Source: Acidobacteriota bacterium
GTDB lineage: Bacteria > Acidobacteriota > Terriglobia > Bryobacterales > Bryobacteraceae
Direction: 5' to 3'
Assembly (NCBI GenBank): GCA_016213775.1
Contig: JACQZR010000291.1
Coordinates: forward strand, 1 to 32,067
DNA length: 32,067 nucleotides
A program made the position numbers and the translations under genes. The notes under the pieces are model-generated. The model was not told the origin of the DNA and searched no databases. It saw only the letters and a list, made by a program, of their open reading frames with translations. This document shows positions 16,471 through 25,483 of this stretch, piece after piece. Numbering within the stretch: position 1 is the stretch's first letter; the number at the start of each line of letters is the position of its first letter.

Positions 16471-16982
16471 ACCGAACTCGCATCGCGCCACAGCCGTTCC
16501 AGATCATAGAATGACCGGGCGTTTTCGGAGAAGATGTTGACCACGTAGTCGGTGTAGTCCATCAGGATCCACTCGGCATTGTTGTAGCCTTCCACGCTCT
16601 TGGGACGCTCGCCAAGCTGTTTCAACTGATCCTCAATCGCATCCGAAATCGCCTGTATCTGCCGCGGATTCGTTCCCGTGCAGATGATCAGGAAATCAGT
16701 GAACGACGTCACCTGGCGCAGGTCAAGCACCTTGACGTCGAGCGCCTTCCTGTCCTCGGCAGCCCGCACCGCCGTCTGCCAGACGGCATCGGCCGCCACG
16801 CTTTGCGGCTCCTTGACGGTACGTGCCGTCTTCGCGGCAGGTCGCTTTCTTACGGGGCCTGCTCCTGTTCGATTGGAAATGGCTTCTGAAATGGTCTTCC
16901 GCACGGACTTGCGCGGAGCCGTCTTACGGGTGGGGGTCTTCTTGGTAGACAAGTTTGGGTCCGATGAACTCCTGTAGCCCAT
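16458..16982 (-). CDS. rsfS: Ribosomal silencing factor RsfS with basic N-terminal extension
   Basis: The RsfS (DUF143, Iojap) domain spans about 66-166 of 174 aa: KALDVKVLDLRQVTSFTDFL, IICTGTNPRQIQAISDAIED, YNNAEWILMDYTDYVVNIF and YDLERLWRDA. It binds ribosomal protein uL14 and blocks subunit joining when growth slows. Typical RsfS is about 105-120 aa. Here about 60 residues precede the domain, with 16 Lys/Arg and few acidic residues, probably disordered and RNA-binding. I chose ATG 16982; a TTG at 16952 is an alternative, with AGGAG about 15 nt upstream. The nadD gene, a frequent partner, is not visible. The start is 17 bp from that of the divergent coiled-coil protein. Confidence 0.9.
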   Translation of the reverse strand: MGYRSSSDPNLSTKKTPTRKTAPRKSVRKTISEAISNRTGAGPVRKRPAAKTARTVKEPQSVAADAVWQTAVRAAEDRKALDVKVLDLRQVTSFTDFLIICTGTNPRQIQAISDAIEDQLKQLGERPKSVEGYNNAEWILMDYTDYVVNIFSENARSFYDLERLWRDASSVATS

Positions 16983-16987
16983 CGTAC

Positions 16988-16994
16988 TACAATA
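16988..16994. promoter_or_regulatory. Overlapping divergent -10 sequences, rsfS and coiled-coil gene
   Basis: TACAATA contains TACAAT on the plus strand (5 of 6 to consensus) and TATTGT on the minus strand (4 of 6). Exactly 6 bp separate each hexamer from the ATG it faces (17000 plus, 16982 minus), the normal -10 to start-site distance. Both transcripts would therefore be leaderless, consistent with the absence of Shine-Dalgarno sequences in front of either ATG. Confidence 0.5.
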
Positions 16995-16999
16995 GAGAA

Positions 17000-17827
17000 A
17001 TGCGCTTGTTGGTATTCGCACTGGTAGTTTGTGCGACCCAATCCCTGGTTCAATCTTCGCAGGACTCTCCGGAAATCCTCCGCGCCAAAGAGCAACTGAC
17101 CCGTGTCGAACAACTCGTGGAGCATGGCGGCCTTCCGCGCGCGCGGCTTGAGGAAGCCCGCGAAAACCTCGCCGAAGCCCAGGACTACGCGGTTCTCCGC
17201 CGCAGCCTCTATGGCAGCGTCAAGGTGGAAGACCTCACTGAAGTGCTCTCCAGGGAGATGGTTACCAGCGCCTCGCGCCTTGTCGATCTTCAGCAAAAGC
17301 GCGTCTCTCGCTTGTCCAAACTGGTGGACCAGGGTGTCGTTGCCCGTAATGAACTCACTCCCCTGGTTGAGGAATTGGAGAACCGCCGTAAGAGCCTCAC
17401 GGAGGCCGAATCCCGTGTCCGCCTCTGGACCATTCTTCTGGAGCAAGCCCGCGCCGAACAGGTTCGTCAAATGGAAGCTGAACAACAAGCCTCGTCAATC
17501 GCCGTGGCGGAGGCCGATACCGGCGCCGGCATTCTGTCCCCGACCAAGGCCCGTCAGCTCGAAAACGACTATGAACGCGTCTTCCGCCGCGGGCTCCCCA
17601 TCAGCGCGCGCGGCGACACATCCTTCCACCGCTTGCTCGGCTTCGACCATACCGGCCGCATCGACGTTGCCGTCGGCCCCGATTCCCCCGAAGGCCAGTG
17701 GCTCCGCCTGTGGCTGGAACGCGGCGGCGTCCCGTTCATCGCTTTCAAGACCGCGGTGAAGGGCCAAGCCTCGGCGCCGCACATCCACATCGGCCCACCC
17801 AGCAGCCGGCTCCGTACCACCGACTAG
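17000..17827 (+). CDS. Secreted coiled-coil protein with C-terminal H...D...HxH domain
   Basis: The 275-aa protein has a signal peptide (MRLLVFALVVCATQSLVQSS). A charged helical region at about 25-165, with heptad-like spacing and phrases such as LTRVEQLVEHGGLPRARLEE, recalls the hairpin of TolC or membrane-fusion proteins. A compact C-terminal domain runs from about 205 to 270. This last part contains SFHRLLGFDHTGRIDVAV (His210, His217, Asp222) and APHIHIG (His261, His263). That arrangement is similar to the zinc ligands of M15/LAS-type D,D-peptidases, so a cell-wall-directed metal enzyme is possible but inferred. I chose ATG 17000 because it gives the signal peptide; the frame is open to 16955. 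It is divergent from rsfS and convergent with the TonB receptor. Confidence 0.75.
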   Translation: MRLLVFALVVCATQSLVQSSQDSPEILRAKEQLTRVEQLVEHGGLPRARLEEARENLAEAQDYAVLRRSLYGSVKVEDLTEVLSREMVTSASRLVDLQQKRVSRLSKLVDQGVVARNELTPLVEELENRRKSLTEAESRVRLWTILLEQARAEQVRQMEAEQQASSIAVAEADTGAGILSPTKARQLENDYERVFRRGLPISARGDTSFHRLLGFDHTGRIDVAVGPDSPEGQWLRLWLERGGVPFIAFKTAVKGQASAPHIHIGPPSSRLRTTD

Positions 17828-17850
17828 GGCGAGCCTGCGGCCTCGGCTGC

Positions 17851-20800
17851 TCAGAACAACAGCTTCAAGCCAAACTGTATTTGCCGTGGCGCATTCGCTT
17901 GCGAAGTCACCGATCCGAAACTGCTCGAAGTGACACTGGTGTTCGGTCCCGAGAAGCGCGGCGTGTTGAAGGCATTCAGGGCCTCCGCGCGGAACTGCAC
18001 CTTCGCGCGTTCGATGAACCTGAATTCCTTGAACAGCGAAAGGTCGAAGCCGTAGATGCCGTCACTGCGGATGTCCGGCAGTCGCGGTCCCATGTTGCCA
18101 AACGTGAACGCTGTTGGCTGTGAGTAGACACTCTTGTCGAAGTAAGCTGCGAGGCGATCCTGAACCGGCCCCGTGAGTTTCCCCGAACGGCCATTGCTGT
18201 TGGCGCGAATCGCCTGGTTGAAGATCCCGGCGTTGTTGGATGCTGAGATCCCGAGAGGAGTGCCCGCGGACAGCGTCGCCAGACCATTCACCTGCCAGCT
18301 CCCGATCGCCAAATCCATCCACTTAGACATCGAGCCGCCGAAGTGCCTCCCACGCCCGAACGGAATCTCGTAGATCCCCATAATGACGGCGCGGTGGCTG
18401 ACGTCGATATCGGAAAGCGCCCTGTCGGCGCGAATGTTGTAGCTATCCTGATGAGACAGCCCGTCGTCCAGGCTCTTCGCCCACGTGTAAGCCAGTTGCA
18501 TCTGCAGTCCCTTGGAGAACCGCTTGTTCGCGTTCACCTGCATGGAATGGTAGAAGGAGGAAGCGCCCACGGAATAGATGGGAATGATGTCGGTGAACTG
18601 TGGGAACGGCCGCATCAGTTGAGCCCGGCTGGTGCGAGCGCCCGCAAGGACGCCAGCCGCGTACTTTGTCCGGTAGAAGGGATTGTCCACCTGCTCAGTC
18701 AAGCGCGAGCCGAGCGCCATGGCGGACGCCGGAAGTTGATTCAGGCTCAGCCCGCCTTCGTCGTTCCTGTGAAGATATAACCCGCGGGTTCCCACGTACG
18801 CCACCTCCAGCAAAGTGCCGAACGGCAGTTCCCGCTGCAGGTTCACATTCCACTGTCTCGTGTGCGGCGAAACAATATCCGTGGTGGTTGCTTCGATACG
18901 GTTCCCGAACTGCGTCAGCAACCCGTTTGCCGCCCCCACCACTGGAGCAACCCCGCGCGGAAACGGGTTCCGGAGCAGATCATTCGGGTTGATGCCGTCC
19001 ACCGATGCCACCCACGTGTTGTCCACGCGGAAGCCCATCGTTCCGATTGTCCCGGCCGCTGCCTGCTGCGAAGGTCCGAACACATCCGAGTATCCCAGGC
19101 GCAATACGGTCCTGGGCAAGAACTGCCAACTGAGGCCAAAGCGCGGCGACCAGTTGTTGGTGTCTGCCGTGAACTGGGTCCTCGGCTGTCCGCCCACGCC
19201 CACGAAAACCAGCCCGCCGGTAATTCCACTTAGAACTTCCGCCGCCGGGTTCGGAACCCGGGGATCGAAAATGTTGGTCCGGTTGAACCGCTCCGTGCGC
19301 GGGAGATCCACATCCCAGCGCAGGCCCAGATTCAGTGTCAGCTTGTTCGTCAATCGCAGGTCGTCCTGGAAGTAACCCGCAATGTAAAAACTCTGCGTCG
19401 ATACATTCTTGTAGTTGGCCTGGAGCGATCCGCTGCTTCCGGTCCCGAGCAGCAACGAGGCGAACCCGTTGCCCGCCGTCGAGCTCGACTGGTTCGGATT
19501 CGGGCCTTGCGTCATCCCGCGGCTGAACGAGTAGGAGCTCGCATTGCGTCCTTCAAACACATTCACGCGGAACATACGGATATCGGTTCCGAACTTCAAT
19601 GTGTGACGCCCGTGGGTCTTTGTCACGCTGCCGGCGGCCGTGTAGGTCATGAATGCATTGCGGCGGTGATCGCCTCCACCCAGCCCGCGATAGTCGCTCA
19701 CGCTGAACCCCGGAAACTGGAGATAATCTACTGCCGTGTCAATGTAGGAAGGAAGCCCGAGACTGGAAGGAACGAATCCAAGCCCCTGGTTGGCATAGAC
19801 GTACAAGGTCCGCGCGAATCCCAACCGCGCGTTGGCAATCAAGGTTGGGGAGAGCGTGTTGGTGTAGTCCGCTACGGCCCCGTGCACATGGTCTTCCTGA
19901 TTGATGCGCCCCTCGGCGATCGCCAGTTGCTGCGGGAAGAACGTCGAAGCCTTGTCGTCGTTCAAACGCGTGGAATAACGCGCGAAGAACCTCTGCCGTT
20001 CGGAGATGACATGGTCGATGCGGTAGTCCGACATCGTCATGTCCAGCGGCTTCGATGCGCTCGCCGCGAAATTGTTCTGATTGTTGCTGAGCCCCGTCGG
20101 CGTATTGTTTGGCGAGGGATAGAACTTGGCTGTGTTCACGGCAACCGGATCGAATCGTGACGCCGGAATCGTATTCCCAGGGAACTGGTCGCGAATGAAC
20201 CCGCCAGCCGGATTGGCGCGGGTGGTGAACGGATCGAAGATATTGATTGCCGTTCCAGTCGTCGTACGCGTCCCGGAGAAATCGCCGTTCCGTTCCGCAG
20301 CGGTCGGAACCGACGCAAACGTCGAACTGGCGCGCCGCTCCCGCAGGGCTTCGAGCGAGAACATGAAGAACGTCTTGTTCTTGCGGATTGGTCCATTGAA
20401 CACCGCGCCGAACTGCGACCGCTTGTAGCTCAGCAGCGGGGCGCCGCGGCGGTTGTCAAACCAGTTGTTGGCATCGACCGTCGAGTTGCGCAGAAACTCG
20501 TAGGCCGCCCCGTGGAATTGATTGGTACCGGATTTGAACACCACATTCAGAACGCTGCCCAACGACCGGCCGAACTCCGCGGGGTAGTCGGCCCCGAGCA
20601 GCTTGAACTCCTCGATGGCGTCCACTGAGGGGAAGACCGAGATCCCGGCAAACCCGTTCACCGTCGGATGCGCTGCCGACACGCCGTCGATCATCGTGTC
20701 CATCGTACGGGCGCGCGCGCCGTTCACGGAGTAGCGCATCTCCCCATAGTTGTTTCCCACAGACCCGGTAACGCCGGGAGTGAGAAAGACCAGGCTGTAG

Positions 20801-21258
20801 ACATTCCGTGTATTCAGCGGCAGGTTGATAATCGACCGGTTGTCCACCACTTTGGCCAGCGCCGAGCTTTCGGTTTCCAACCGGACGGCCTCAGCCGACA
20901 CGAGCACAGACTCCGCCGTTTCGCCGACGGAGAGTTGCACGTCCACGCGCGCCGTTTGCTGAATCTGAAGGGTCAGCCCCTCCTGAACAGAACGTTTGAA
21001 CCCGGCCGCCGATACTTCCATCCGGTACTCGCCGCGCGGCAGCAGCGGAACAGTATAGTTGCCACCGTGGTCCGTCTTGATGACCGACCGGACGTTGGTA
21101 CCGATGTTGGTGATGGTCACCTCGGCCCCTGGGATCACTGCGCCAGTGGGGTCGGTGACGACGCCGGTGAAAGAGCCTGTAATGCTCTGCCCGGGAAGAC
21201 AAGGGGTAAGAAGAAAGGCCAGAATGGCGAGACAAACGAAGAGCCTGCTAAACCTCAT
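17851..21258 (-). CDS. Oar-like TonB-dependent outer-membrane receptor
   Basis: This 1135-aa protein has a signal peptide (1-24) and a carboxypeptidase-regulatory-like Ig-type domain at about 27-112 ([20 protein letters not shown]). A plug region at about 125-250 ([23 protein letters not shown]) is followed by a long beta barrel ending in ...IQFGLKLLF, the terminal Phe expected for outer-membrane insertion. Such receptors are greatly expanded in Acidobacteriota and are thought to import or bind glycans, peptides or other large ligands using TonB energy. I do not see a clear TonB box. ATG 21258 has AAAGGT about 11 nt upstream. No SusD-like partner is next to it. The ligand is unknown. Confidence 0.92.
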   Translation of the reverse strand: MRFSRLFVCLAILAFLLTPCLPGQSITGSFTGVVTDPTGAVIPGAEVTITNIGTNVRSVIKTDHGGNYTVPLLPRGEYRMEVSAAGFKRSVQEGLTLQIQQTARVDVQLSVGETAESVLVSAEAVRLETESSALAKVVDNRSIINLPLNTRNVYSLVFLTPGVTGSVGNNYGEMRYSVNGARARTMDTMIDGVSAAHPTVNGFAGISVFPSVDAIEEFKLLGADYPAEFGRSLGSVLNVVFKSGTNQFHGAAYEFLRNSTVDANNWFDNRRGAPLLSYKRSQFGAVFNGPIRKNKTFFMFSLEALRERRASSTFASVPTAAERNGDFSGTRTTTGTAINIFDPFTTRANPAGGFIRDQFPGNTIPASRFDPVAVNTAKFYPSPNNTPTGLSNNQNNFAASASKPLDMTMSDYRIDHVISERQRFFARYSTRLNDDKASTFFPQQLAIAEGRINQEDHVHGAVADYTNTLSPTLIANARLGFARTLYVYANQGLGFVPSSLGLPSYIDTAVDYLQFPGFSVSDYRGLGGGDHRRNAFMTYTAAGSVTKTHGRHTLKFGTDIRMFRVNVFEGRNASSYSFSRGMTQGPNPNQSSSTAGNGFASLLLGTGSSGSLQANYKNVSTQSFYIAGYFQDDLRLTNKLTLNLGLRWDVDLPRTERFNRTNIFDPRVPNPAAEVLSGITGGLVFVGVGGQPRTQFTADTNNWSPRFGLSWQFLPRTVLRLGYSDVFGPSQQAAAGTIGTMGFRVDNTWVASVDGINPNDLLRNPFPRGVAPVVGAANGLLTQFGNRIEATTTDIVSPHTRQWNVNLQRELPFGTLLEVAYVGTRGLYLHRNDEGGLSLNQLPASAMALGSRLTEQVDNPFYRTKYAAGVLAGARTSRAQLMRPFPQFTDIIPIYSVGASSFYHSMQVNANKRFSKGLQMQLAYTWAKSLDDGLSHQDSYNIRADRALSDIDVSHRAVIMGIYEIPFGRGRHFGGSMSKWMDLAIGSWQVNGLATLSAGTPLGISASNNAGIFNQAIRANSNGRSGKLTGPVQDRLAAYFDKSVYSQPTAFTFGNMGPRLPDIRSDGIYGFDLSLFKEFRFIERAKVQFRAEALNAFNTPRFSGPNTSVTSSSFGSVTSQANAPRQIQFGLKLLF

Positions 21259-21382
21259 GGTAGTAGACACCTTTCCGTTGAGTTAATCAATTTGTAACAT
21301 GTTTGAAGCAAGAAGTACACGGTTATTTTGCAGTGGGAGGATCCGGTTCGCTTTGATACCATTGAGAGAATCCGGAGTACGA
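21259..21382. promoter_or_regulatory. Divergent control region, TonB receptor and desaturase
   Basis: This 124-bp, AT-richer gap must hold promoters for both genes. It contains the perfect 8-bp palindrome AACATGTT at 21297-21304 within TAACATGTTTGAA. I see no convincing -35/-10 pair. Confidence 0.3.
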
Positions 21383-22102
21383 ATGAGCCTTGTCGCGATG
21401 CTGGCCGTCACCATTGCCGTGTTGCAGGTGTCTGTCTTTATCACCACTATTTACCTTCATCGCTGCCTTACGCATGGCGGCCTTCAACTACACGCCGGCG
21501 TGCGTTTGCTGTTTCACCTCCACCTCGCGCTGTTTACAGGCATCAAGCCTCGCGAGTGGGTGGCGGTGCATCGCAAGCACCATCATTTTTCTGATGAAGA
21601 AGGCGATCCACACAGCCCGTTGATGCGCGGCCTTTGGACGGTCTTCCTGGGCAACGCCATCCTCTACCGGCGCGAGGCGAAGAACCCCGCAACGGTCGTC
21701 AAGTACACACCTGATTATGAAGAGGACCTCATTGACCGCTTCCGTATCGGGGGGCCGCTCATCTTTGCCGGACTCGCCCTGTTCATGTCGTTGTTCGGCT
21801 GGCTCGCCGGCGGCCTCCTCTTCCTCGTCCAGGCGGTGGCCTACATTCTTCTGAATTCGTCCATCAACAGCTTCTGCCACGTGACGGGCTATCGCAACTA
21901 CGACAACCAGGCAACCAATGTGCAGACCCTGGCGCTGTTCACGGGCGGCGAGGCGTTGCATAACAACCACCACGAGTATCCATCGTCGGCGTTGTTTGCC
22001 CTCCGCAAAGGCGAGTTCGATCCCGGCTGGCTCGTCATCCGGGCGCTGGAGATGGCGGGGCTCGCGAAGGTCAATCGCCTCCCGATCGTCAAAACCGCTT
22101 AA
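21383..22102 (+). CDS. Membrane fatty-acid desaturase (delta-9 acyl-CoA type)
   Basis: The 239-aa protein has the three His boxes of di-iron membrane desaturases: HRCLTH at 26-31, HRKHH at 63-67 and HNNHH at 193-197. Hydrophobic pairs lie before the first box and at about 122-160. It would insert a cis double bond in a fatty acyl chain, changing membrane fluidity. At 239 aa it is on the short side for this group but has all eight expected His. ATG 21383 has GGAG 7 nt upstream; the frame extends to 21299 without support. It stands alone and its stop overlaps that of the convergent permease gene. Confidence 0.9.
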   Translation: MSLVAMLAVTIAVLQVSVFITTIYLHRCLTHGGLQLHAGVRLLFHLHLALFTGIKPREWVAVHRKHHHFSDEEGDPHSPLMRGLWTVFLGNAILYRREAKNPATVVKYTPDYEEDLIDRFRIGGPLIFAGLALFMSLFGWLAGGLLFLVQAVAYILLNSSINSFCHVTGYRNYDNQATNVQTLALFTGGEALHNNHHEYPSSALFALRKGEFDPGWLVIRALEMAGLAKVNRLPIVKTA

Positions 22103-22866
22103 CCCTTCATCAGGAACGAATACGCAGCTACCGCGAAGCCGATGAGGATGACGATGGCCCGGACATAATCCGGTTTCGTCTTGCGCGCCACACGGGCGCC
22201 GAGGAAGCCGCCTGCTGTTGCAGCCAGCGCCATCACCACTGCGTACCGCCACACAATCACGCCCGAATAGGCGAAGATCACCACCGTCACTCCGTTCATA
22301 GTTGCGGCAAGCAGCGACTTCACTGCGTTCATGCGATGAATGTCAGGGATGCCGACAAACGCCAGCGAACTGAGCATCAGGATCCCGATTCCCGCCCCGA
22401 AATAGCCCCCGTACACGCCAACGAGAAACTGGAAGAACACGACTGCAGCCACGGTCCGTGCCGGCGGGTTCTCCGTTTTATGCGTCCCCAGCCAGCGCTG
22501 AATCGGGCGCTGCAGAAGCATCAATACCGACGCCAGCACCAACAACCACGGGACCATTCCTGCAAAGACCCTCTCGGGTAGCCGGATCACCAGCAGCGAG
22601 CCGATGATTCCGCCAACAAAGCTCGGCGGCCACAAGCGCATCAGGTGGTCGCGCGACTCCACCACTTCGCGACGATAGCCCCACCCCGCCGCGAGTGATC
22701 CGGGGAGCAGTGCCAGCGTACTCGTCGCATTGGCCTGCACCGGGTTCAGCACCGCAAGCAGACTCGGAAACGTCAACAACGTCCCTCCGCCGGCAATGGA
22801 GTTCACCACGCCTGCCATGAACGCCGAGCCCGACAACAGTGTCCAACTCCAAAGCGAATCAGCCAT
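22099..22866 (-). CDS. TauE/SafE-family membrane permease
   Basis: The 255-aa protein is almost wholly hydrophobic with about eight membrane segments. It has the family's two-fold repeat, with VNSIAGGGTLLTFPSLL near residues 21-37 and VGVYGGYFGAGIGILML in the second half. Family members export or import sulfite, sulfoacetate or other organosulfur or small anions; the substrate cannot be read from the sequence. It starts at ATG 22866 with no clear ribosome binding site, only 20 bp from the divergent start at 22887. Its TAA overlaps the desaturase TAA. Confidence 0.88.
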   Translation of the reverse strand: MADSLWSWTLLSGSAFMAGVVNSIAGGGTLLTFPSLLAVLNPVQANATSTLALLPGSLAAGWGYRREVVESRDHLMRLWPPSFVGGIIGSLLVIRLPERVFAGMVPWLLVLASVLMLLQRPIQRWLGTHKTENPPARTVAAVVFFQFLVGVYGGYFGAGIGILMLSSLAFVGIPDIHRMNAVKSLLAATMNGVTVVIFAYSGVIVWRYAVVMALAATAGGFLGARVARKTKPDYVRAIVILIGFAVAAYSFLMKG

Positions 22867-22886
22867 AATGAATTGCCCAGAGTAAC

Positions 22887-24323
22887 ATGACTCGCCGAGA
22901 CCTCCTCCTGACAGCCGCCGCGGCGCCTGTGTTGGCGCAAGCGGCCCCGCGCTTTGTTGGCATCACTACCATGCCGGAATGGATTCAGAACGAAACCATC
23001 GACGGCGTGCTCAAGAACCTCACCGGGCGCGCCCGCGTCACCGCGGTCACCACGTCGCCTTACGTCATGGAGCCCGCCAGCGAAAAGGACGGGAGCCGCG
23101 AACCACCCATCGACGCCGGCGCGGGCAGCGTCCGCCTGCTTGACCGCAAGCTGTGGGGCAAGCGCGAGCTCTTTGTCCGCACGGCCCCGAGCTTCACACC
23201 CAACACGAAACTCTACCAGGGTCTGCGCTACCAGCCCGCACCGGCCACGGATCTTACGCGGAGACAAGGCGCCATGGTCGGCGACTTTCTGAAGGAAGCG
23301 AAACGCCGCGGGCTCAAGACCTACCTGCAAGTCCAGGCGGCTATTCCGCCCGGCTACCGCGTCCAGTTCGGCGGCGCGAAAGAGGATGACATGCCGCGCC
23401 TGCCCGACGGTCGGATCCCTGCGCGGCGCGTCGCCAACAATGCCAGCCTGGCCAGCCCGCACGTGATCCAATACCACTGCGCATTGCTGCGCGACCTCGC
23501 CGAAGCCTACCCTGAGATCAACGGTTTCCGCGTCGACTGGCCCGAGTACCCGCCTTACTTCCTGGACGACGTTTTTCTCGATTGCAGCACCCACGCCGCG
23601 AAGGCCTCAGAGCGTCACGGAATCAATTTCAAACGGCTTCAGGCCGACACGCTACGGCTCTACCGGCTCCTTCACGGTGGCCTTACCGATGCCATGTTGC
23701 GACAGCGCGGGCCGCATGCCCTGGCGACGTGGATGACGGAATTCCCGGGCTTCGTCGATCTGCTCCACCTCAAGGCGCGGATGGTGGAGGAACTGCTCGC
23801 GGCCTTCCGCCAGGCGTTGCCCAAGGACAAGGAACTGATCGCGCATGCATTCCCGCCGCCGCTCAGCGTGCTCAGCGGAATGAACTTCGCCCGCGCCGGC
23901 AAACACGCCAACGGCATTTGCGTCAAAGCCTACACGATGCATTGGCTGATGATGCTCCGCTTCTACGGCGACGCCCTGAAAGCCGCTAACCCGCGCGTCA
24001 ACGAAAATCTCCTCACCTCGGCGCTGGAACACTGGCTGGAACTGAGCGGCATGCCCGGCAGCCGCCGCCTCTCTGACTACCGCTACCCGGAACCGGAAGA
24101 GGCTCACCCCGTTTCCGATTCCGCGATCGCCGAAAAGATGTCGAGCGCACAACGGCTCAGCAGCGTGCCCATCTATGCGCTGACCCACGGTTACGGCCCG
24201 CTTGCCGACTACCGGCGCCGCCTCAAGATCATGTACGAGACAGCCGGCCGGCGCGTTTGGATCAACCGCTACGGCTACCTCAGCGATGCCAAGTTGGAAG
24301 CCACCGGACAAGTCTGCGTGTGA
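22887..24323 (+). CDS. Exported TIM-barrel-like protein, possible glycosidase
   Basis: The 478-aa protein opens with MTRRDLLLTAAAAPVLAQAA, a twin-arginine-like export signal. The order of strands and helices looks like a (beta/alpha)8 barrel: VGITTMPEWIQ near 24-34, an Arg-rich segment ending LKTYLQVQAAIP, then INGFRVDWPEYPPY at 211-224 with Asp217 and Glu220 as candidate acid residues. VTTSPYV, GICVKAYTMHW and VPIYALTHGYGPL fit other strand ends. I do not recognise a named glycoside hydrolase family, so enzyme activity is inferred. It is the first gene of a plus-strand run with the acyltransferase-like protein 14 bp and the CocE-like hydrolase further downstream. Confidence 0.7.
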   Translation: MTRRDLLLTAAAAPVLAQAAPRFVGITTMPEWIQNETIDGVLKNLTGRARVTAVTTSPYVMEPASEKDGSREPPIDAGAGSVRLLDRKLWGKRELFVRTAPSFTPNTKLYQGLRYQPAPATDLTRRQGAMVGDFLKEAKRRGLKTYLQVQAAIPPGYRVQFGGAKEDDMPRLPDGRIPARRVANNASLASPHVIQYHCALLRDLAEAYPEINGFRVDWPEYPPYFLDDVFLDCSTHAAKASERHGINFKRLQADTLRLYRLLHGGLTDAMLRQRGPHALATWMTEFPGFVDLLHLKARMVEELLAAFRQALPKDKELIAHAFPPPLSVLSGMNFARAGKHANGICVKAYTMHWLMMLRFYGDALKAANPRVNENLLTSALEHWLELSGMPGSRRLSDYRYPEPEEAHPVSDSAIAEKMSSAQRLSSVPIYALTHGYGPLADYRRRLKIMYETAGRRVWINRYGYLSDAKLEATGQVCV

Positions 24324-24337
24324 TACCATCCCCCCAA

Positions 24338-25477
24338 ATGGCGACAGTAGCCGAAGGACCTCCCGTCACCACGCCGCCGGCAGGCGCGAAACCCACCGCC
24401 ACTGACCGTCTCTATTCGCTCGACGTGTTCCGCGGCTTCACCATGATCTGGATGTTCTCGATGGCGTTCGGTCTGCACCATGTCAAGGACCGCTCGCTGT
24501 TCGGCATCCTTCCCCTGTCCGGCATCGAACAGCAATTCACGCACGCCGACTGGCACGGCGTCTTCGCCTGGGACATGATCCAGCCATTCTTCATGTTCAT
24601 CGTCGGTGTGGCCATGCCGTTCTCCATGAGCAAGCGCCGCACGCAAGGCCAAAGCGGCTGGGTGGAATTCAGGCACGTGCTCTGGCGATGTTTCCTCCTC
24701 CTCCTTCTGGGCACCACTGCCCGATCCATTTCCGCGGGTCGCCCCAACCTCGATGTGATCAACGTCCTCGGTCAACTGTCGTTCACCTACCTTGCGGCGT
24801 ACCTTGTGCTCGATCGTGGCTGGAAGATCCAAGCCACGGCCGCAGCCGGACTGCTGGCCGCGCACTGGGCCCTCTACATGTTTCTGACAGCACCTGACGT
24901 CACCGGCCCATACGATGAGAACGCCAACATCGGATGGTGGCTCGACGGCGTCGTCTTTGGCAAACACTGGGGCGGCGGCTACGCCACCATCAACTGCATC
25001 TCTTCCGCGGCAAACACCATTTTTGGCGTGATGGCCGGGTTCTGGCTCAAATCGCAAACCTCATCCGCGGCCAAGATCAAGCGCCTGCTGATCCTCGGAG
25101 CCGTGGGCATCGCCGCCGGTCTCGCGCTCGATCCCGTGATCCCGCTCATCAAGAAGACATGGACGGCTTCGTTTGCCATCTTCAGCACCGGCATCACGCT
25201 TTGGGCGCTCGCGCTGTTCTACTGGATCTACGACGTGAAGCAGTGGCGGCGCTGGTCGATGCCGATGGCTGTCGTCGGCATGAACTCGATCTTCATTTAC
25301 CTGTTTCACGAGATACTGCATACGGGCATGCGCAACACGGGAAAAGCAGTCTTCTTCAAATGGGCCGTCGACTGGTGGGGCGCTTGGGGACTCGCCCTCA
25401 ACGAATGCGCTGTCGTCGCTTTCCAAATCTATATCTGTTACTGGCTCTACCAGCGCCGCATCTTCTTCAAGATCTAA
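24338..25477 (+). CDS. HGSNAT-like (COG4299/DUF5009) membrane acyltransferase
   Basis: The 379-aa protein has about ten membrane segments. Near the N-terminus it has RLYSLDVFRGFTMIWM, followed by HADWHGVFAWDMIQPFFMFI and VGVAMPFSM, the conserved blocks of bacterial relatives of heparan-alpha-glucosaminide N-acetyltransferase. The His in this region would relay an acetyl group across the membrane to an amino sugar, though this is not shown for bacterial members. I chose ATG 24338, which places MATVAEGPP before the first helix; the open frame reaches 24257 inside the previous gene. Spacing is 14 bp from the previous gene and 6 bp to the next, so all three are probably one operon. Confidence 0.85.
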   Translation: MATVAEGPPVTTPPAGAKPTATDRLYSLDVFRGFTMIWMFSMAFGLHHVKDRSLFGILPLSGIEQQFTHADWHGVFAWDMIQPFFMFIVGVAMPFSMSKRRTQGQSGWVEFRHVLWRCFLLLLLGTTARSISAGRPNLDVINVLGQLSFTYLAAYLVLDRGWKIQATAAAGLLAAHWALYMFLTAPDVTGPYDENANIGWWLDGVVFGKHWGGGYATINCISSAANTIFGVMAGFWLKSQTSSAAKIKRLLILGAVGIAAGLALDPVIPLIKKTWTASFAIFSTGITLWALALFYWIYDVKQWRRWSMPMAVVGMNSIFIYLFHEILHTGMRNTGKAVFFKWAVDWWGAWGLALNECAVVAFQIYICYWLYQRRIFFKI

Positions 25478-25483
25478 ATCCTC

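Noticed and set aside
17828-17850. Terminator between the coiled-coil gene and the TonB receptor
   Set aside because: Only weak GC pairing (AGCC/GGCT) with no T tract; not enough to call.
22867-22886. A third symmetric divergent promoter between the permease and the exported barrel protein
   Set aside because: The 20-bp gap has no hexamer close to the -10 consensus in either direction at a useful distance.
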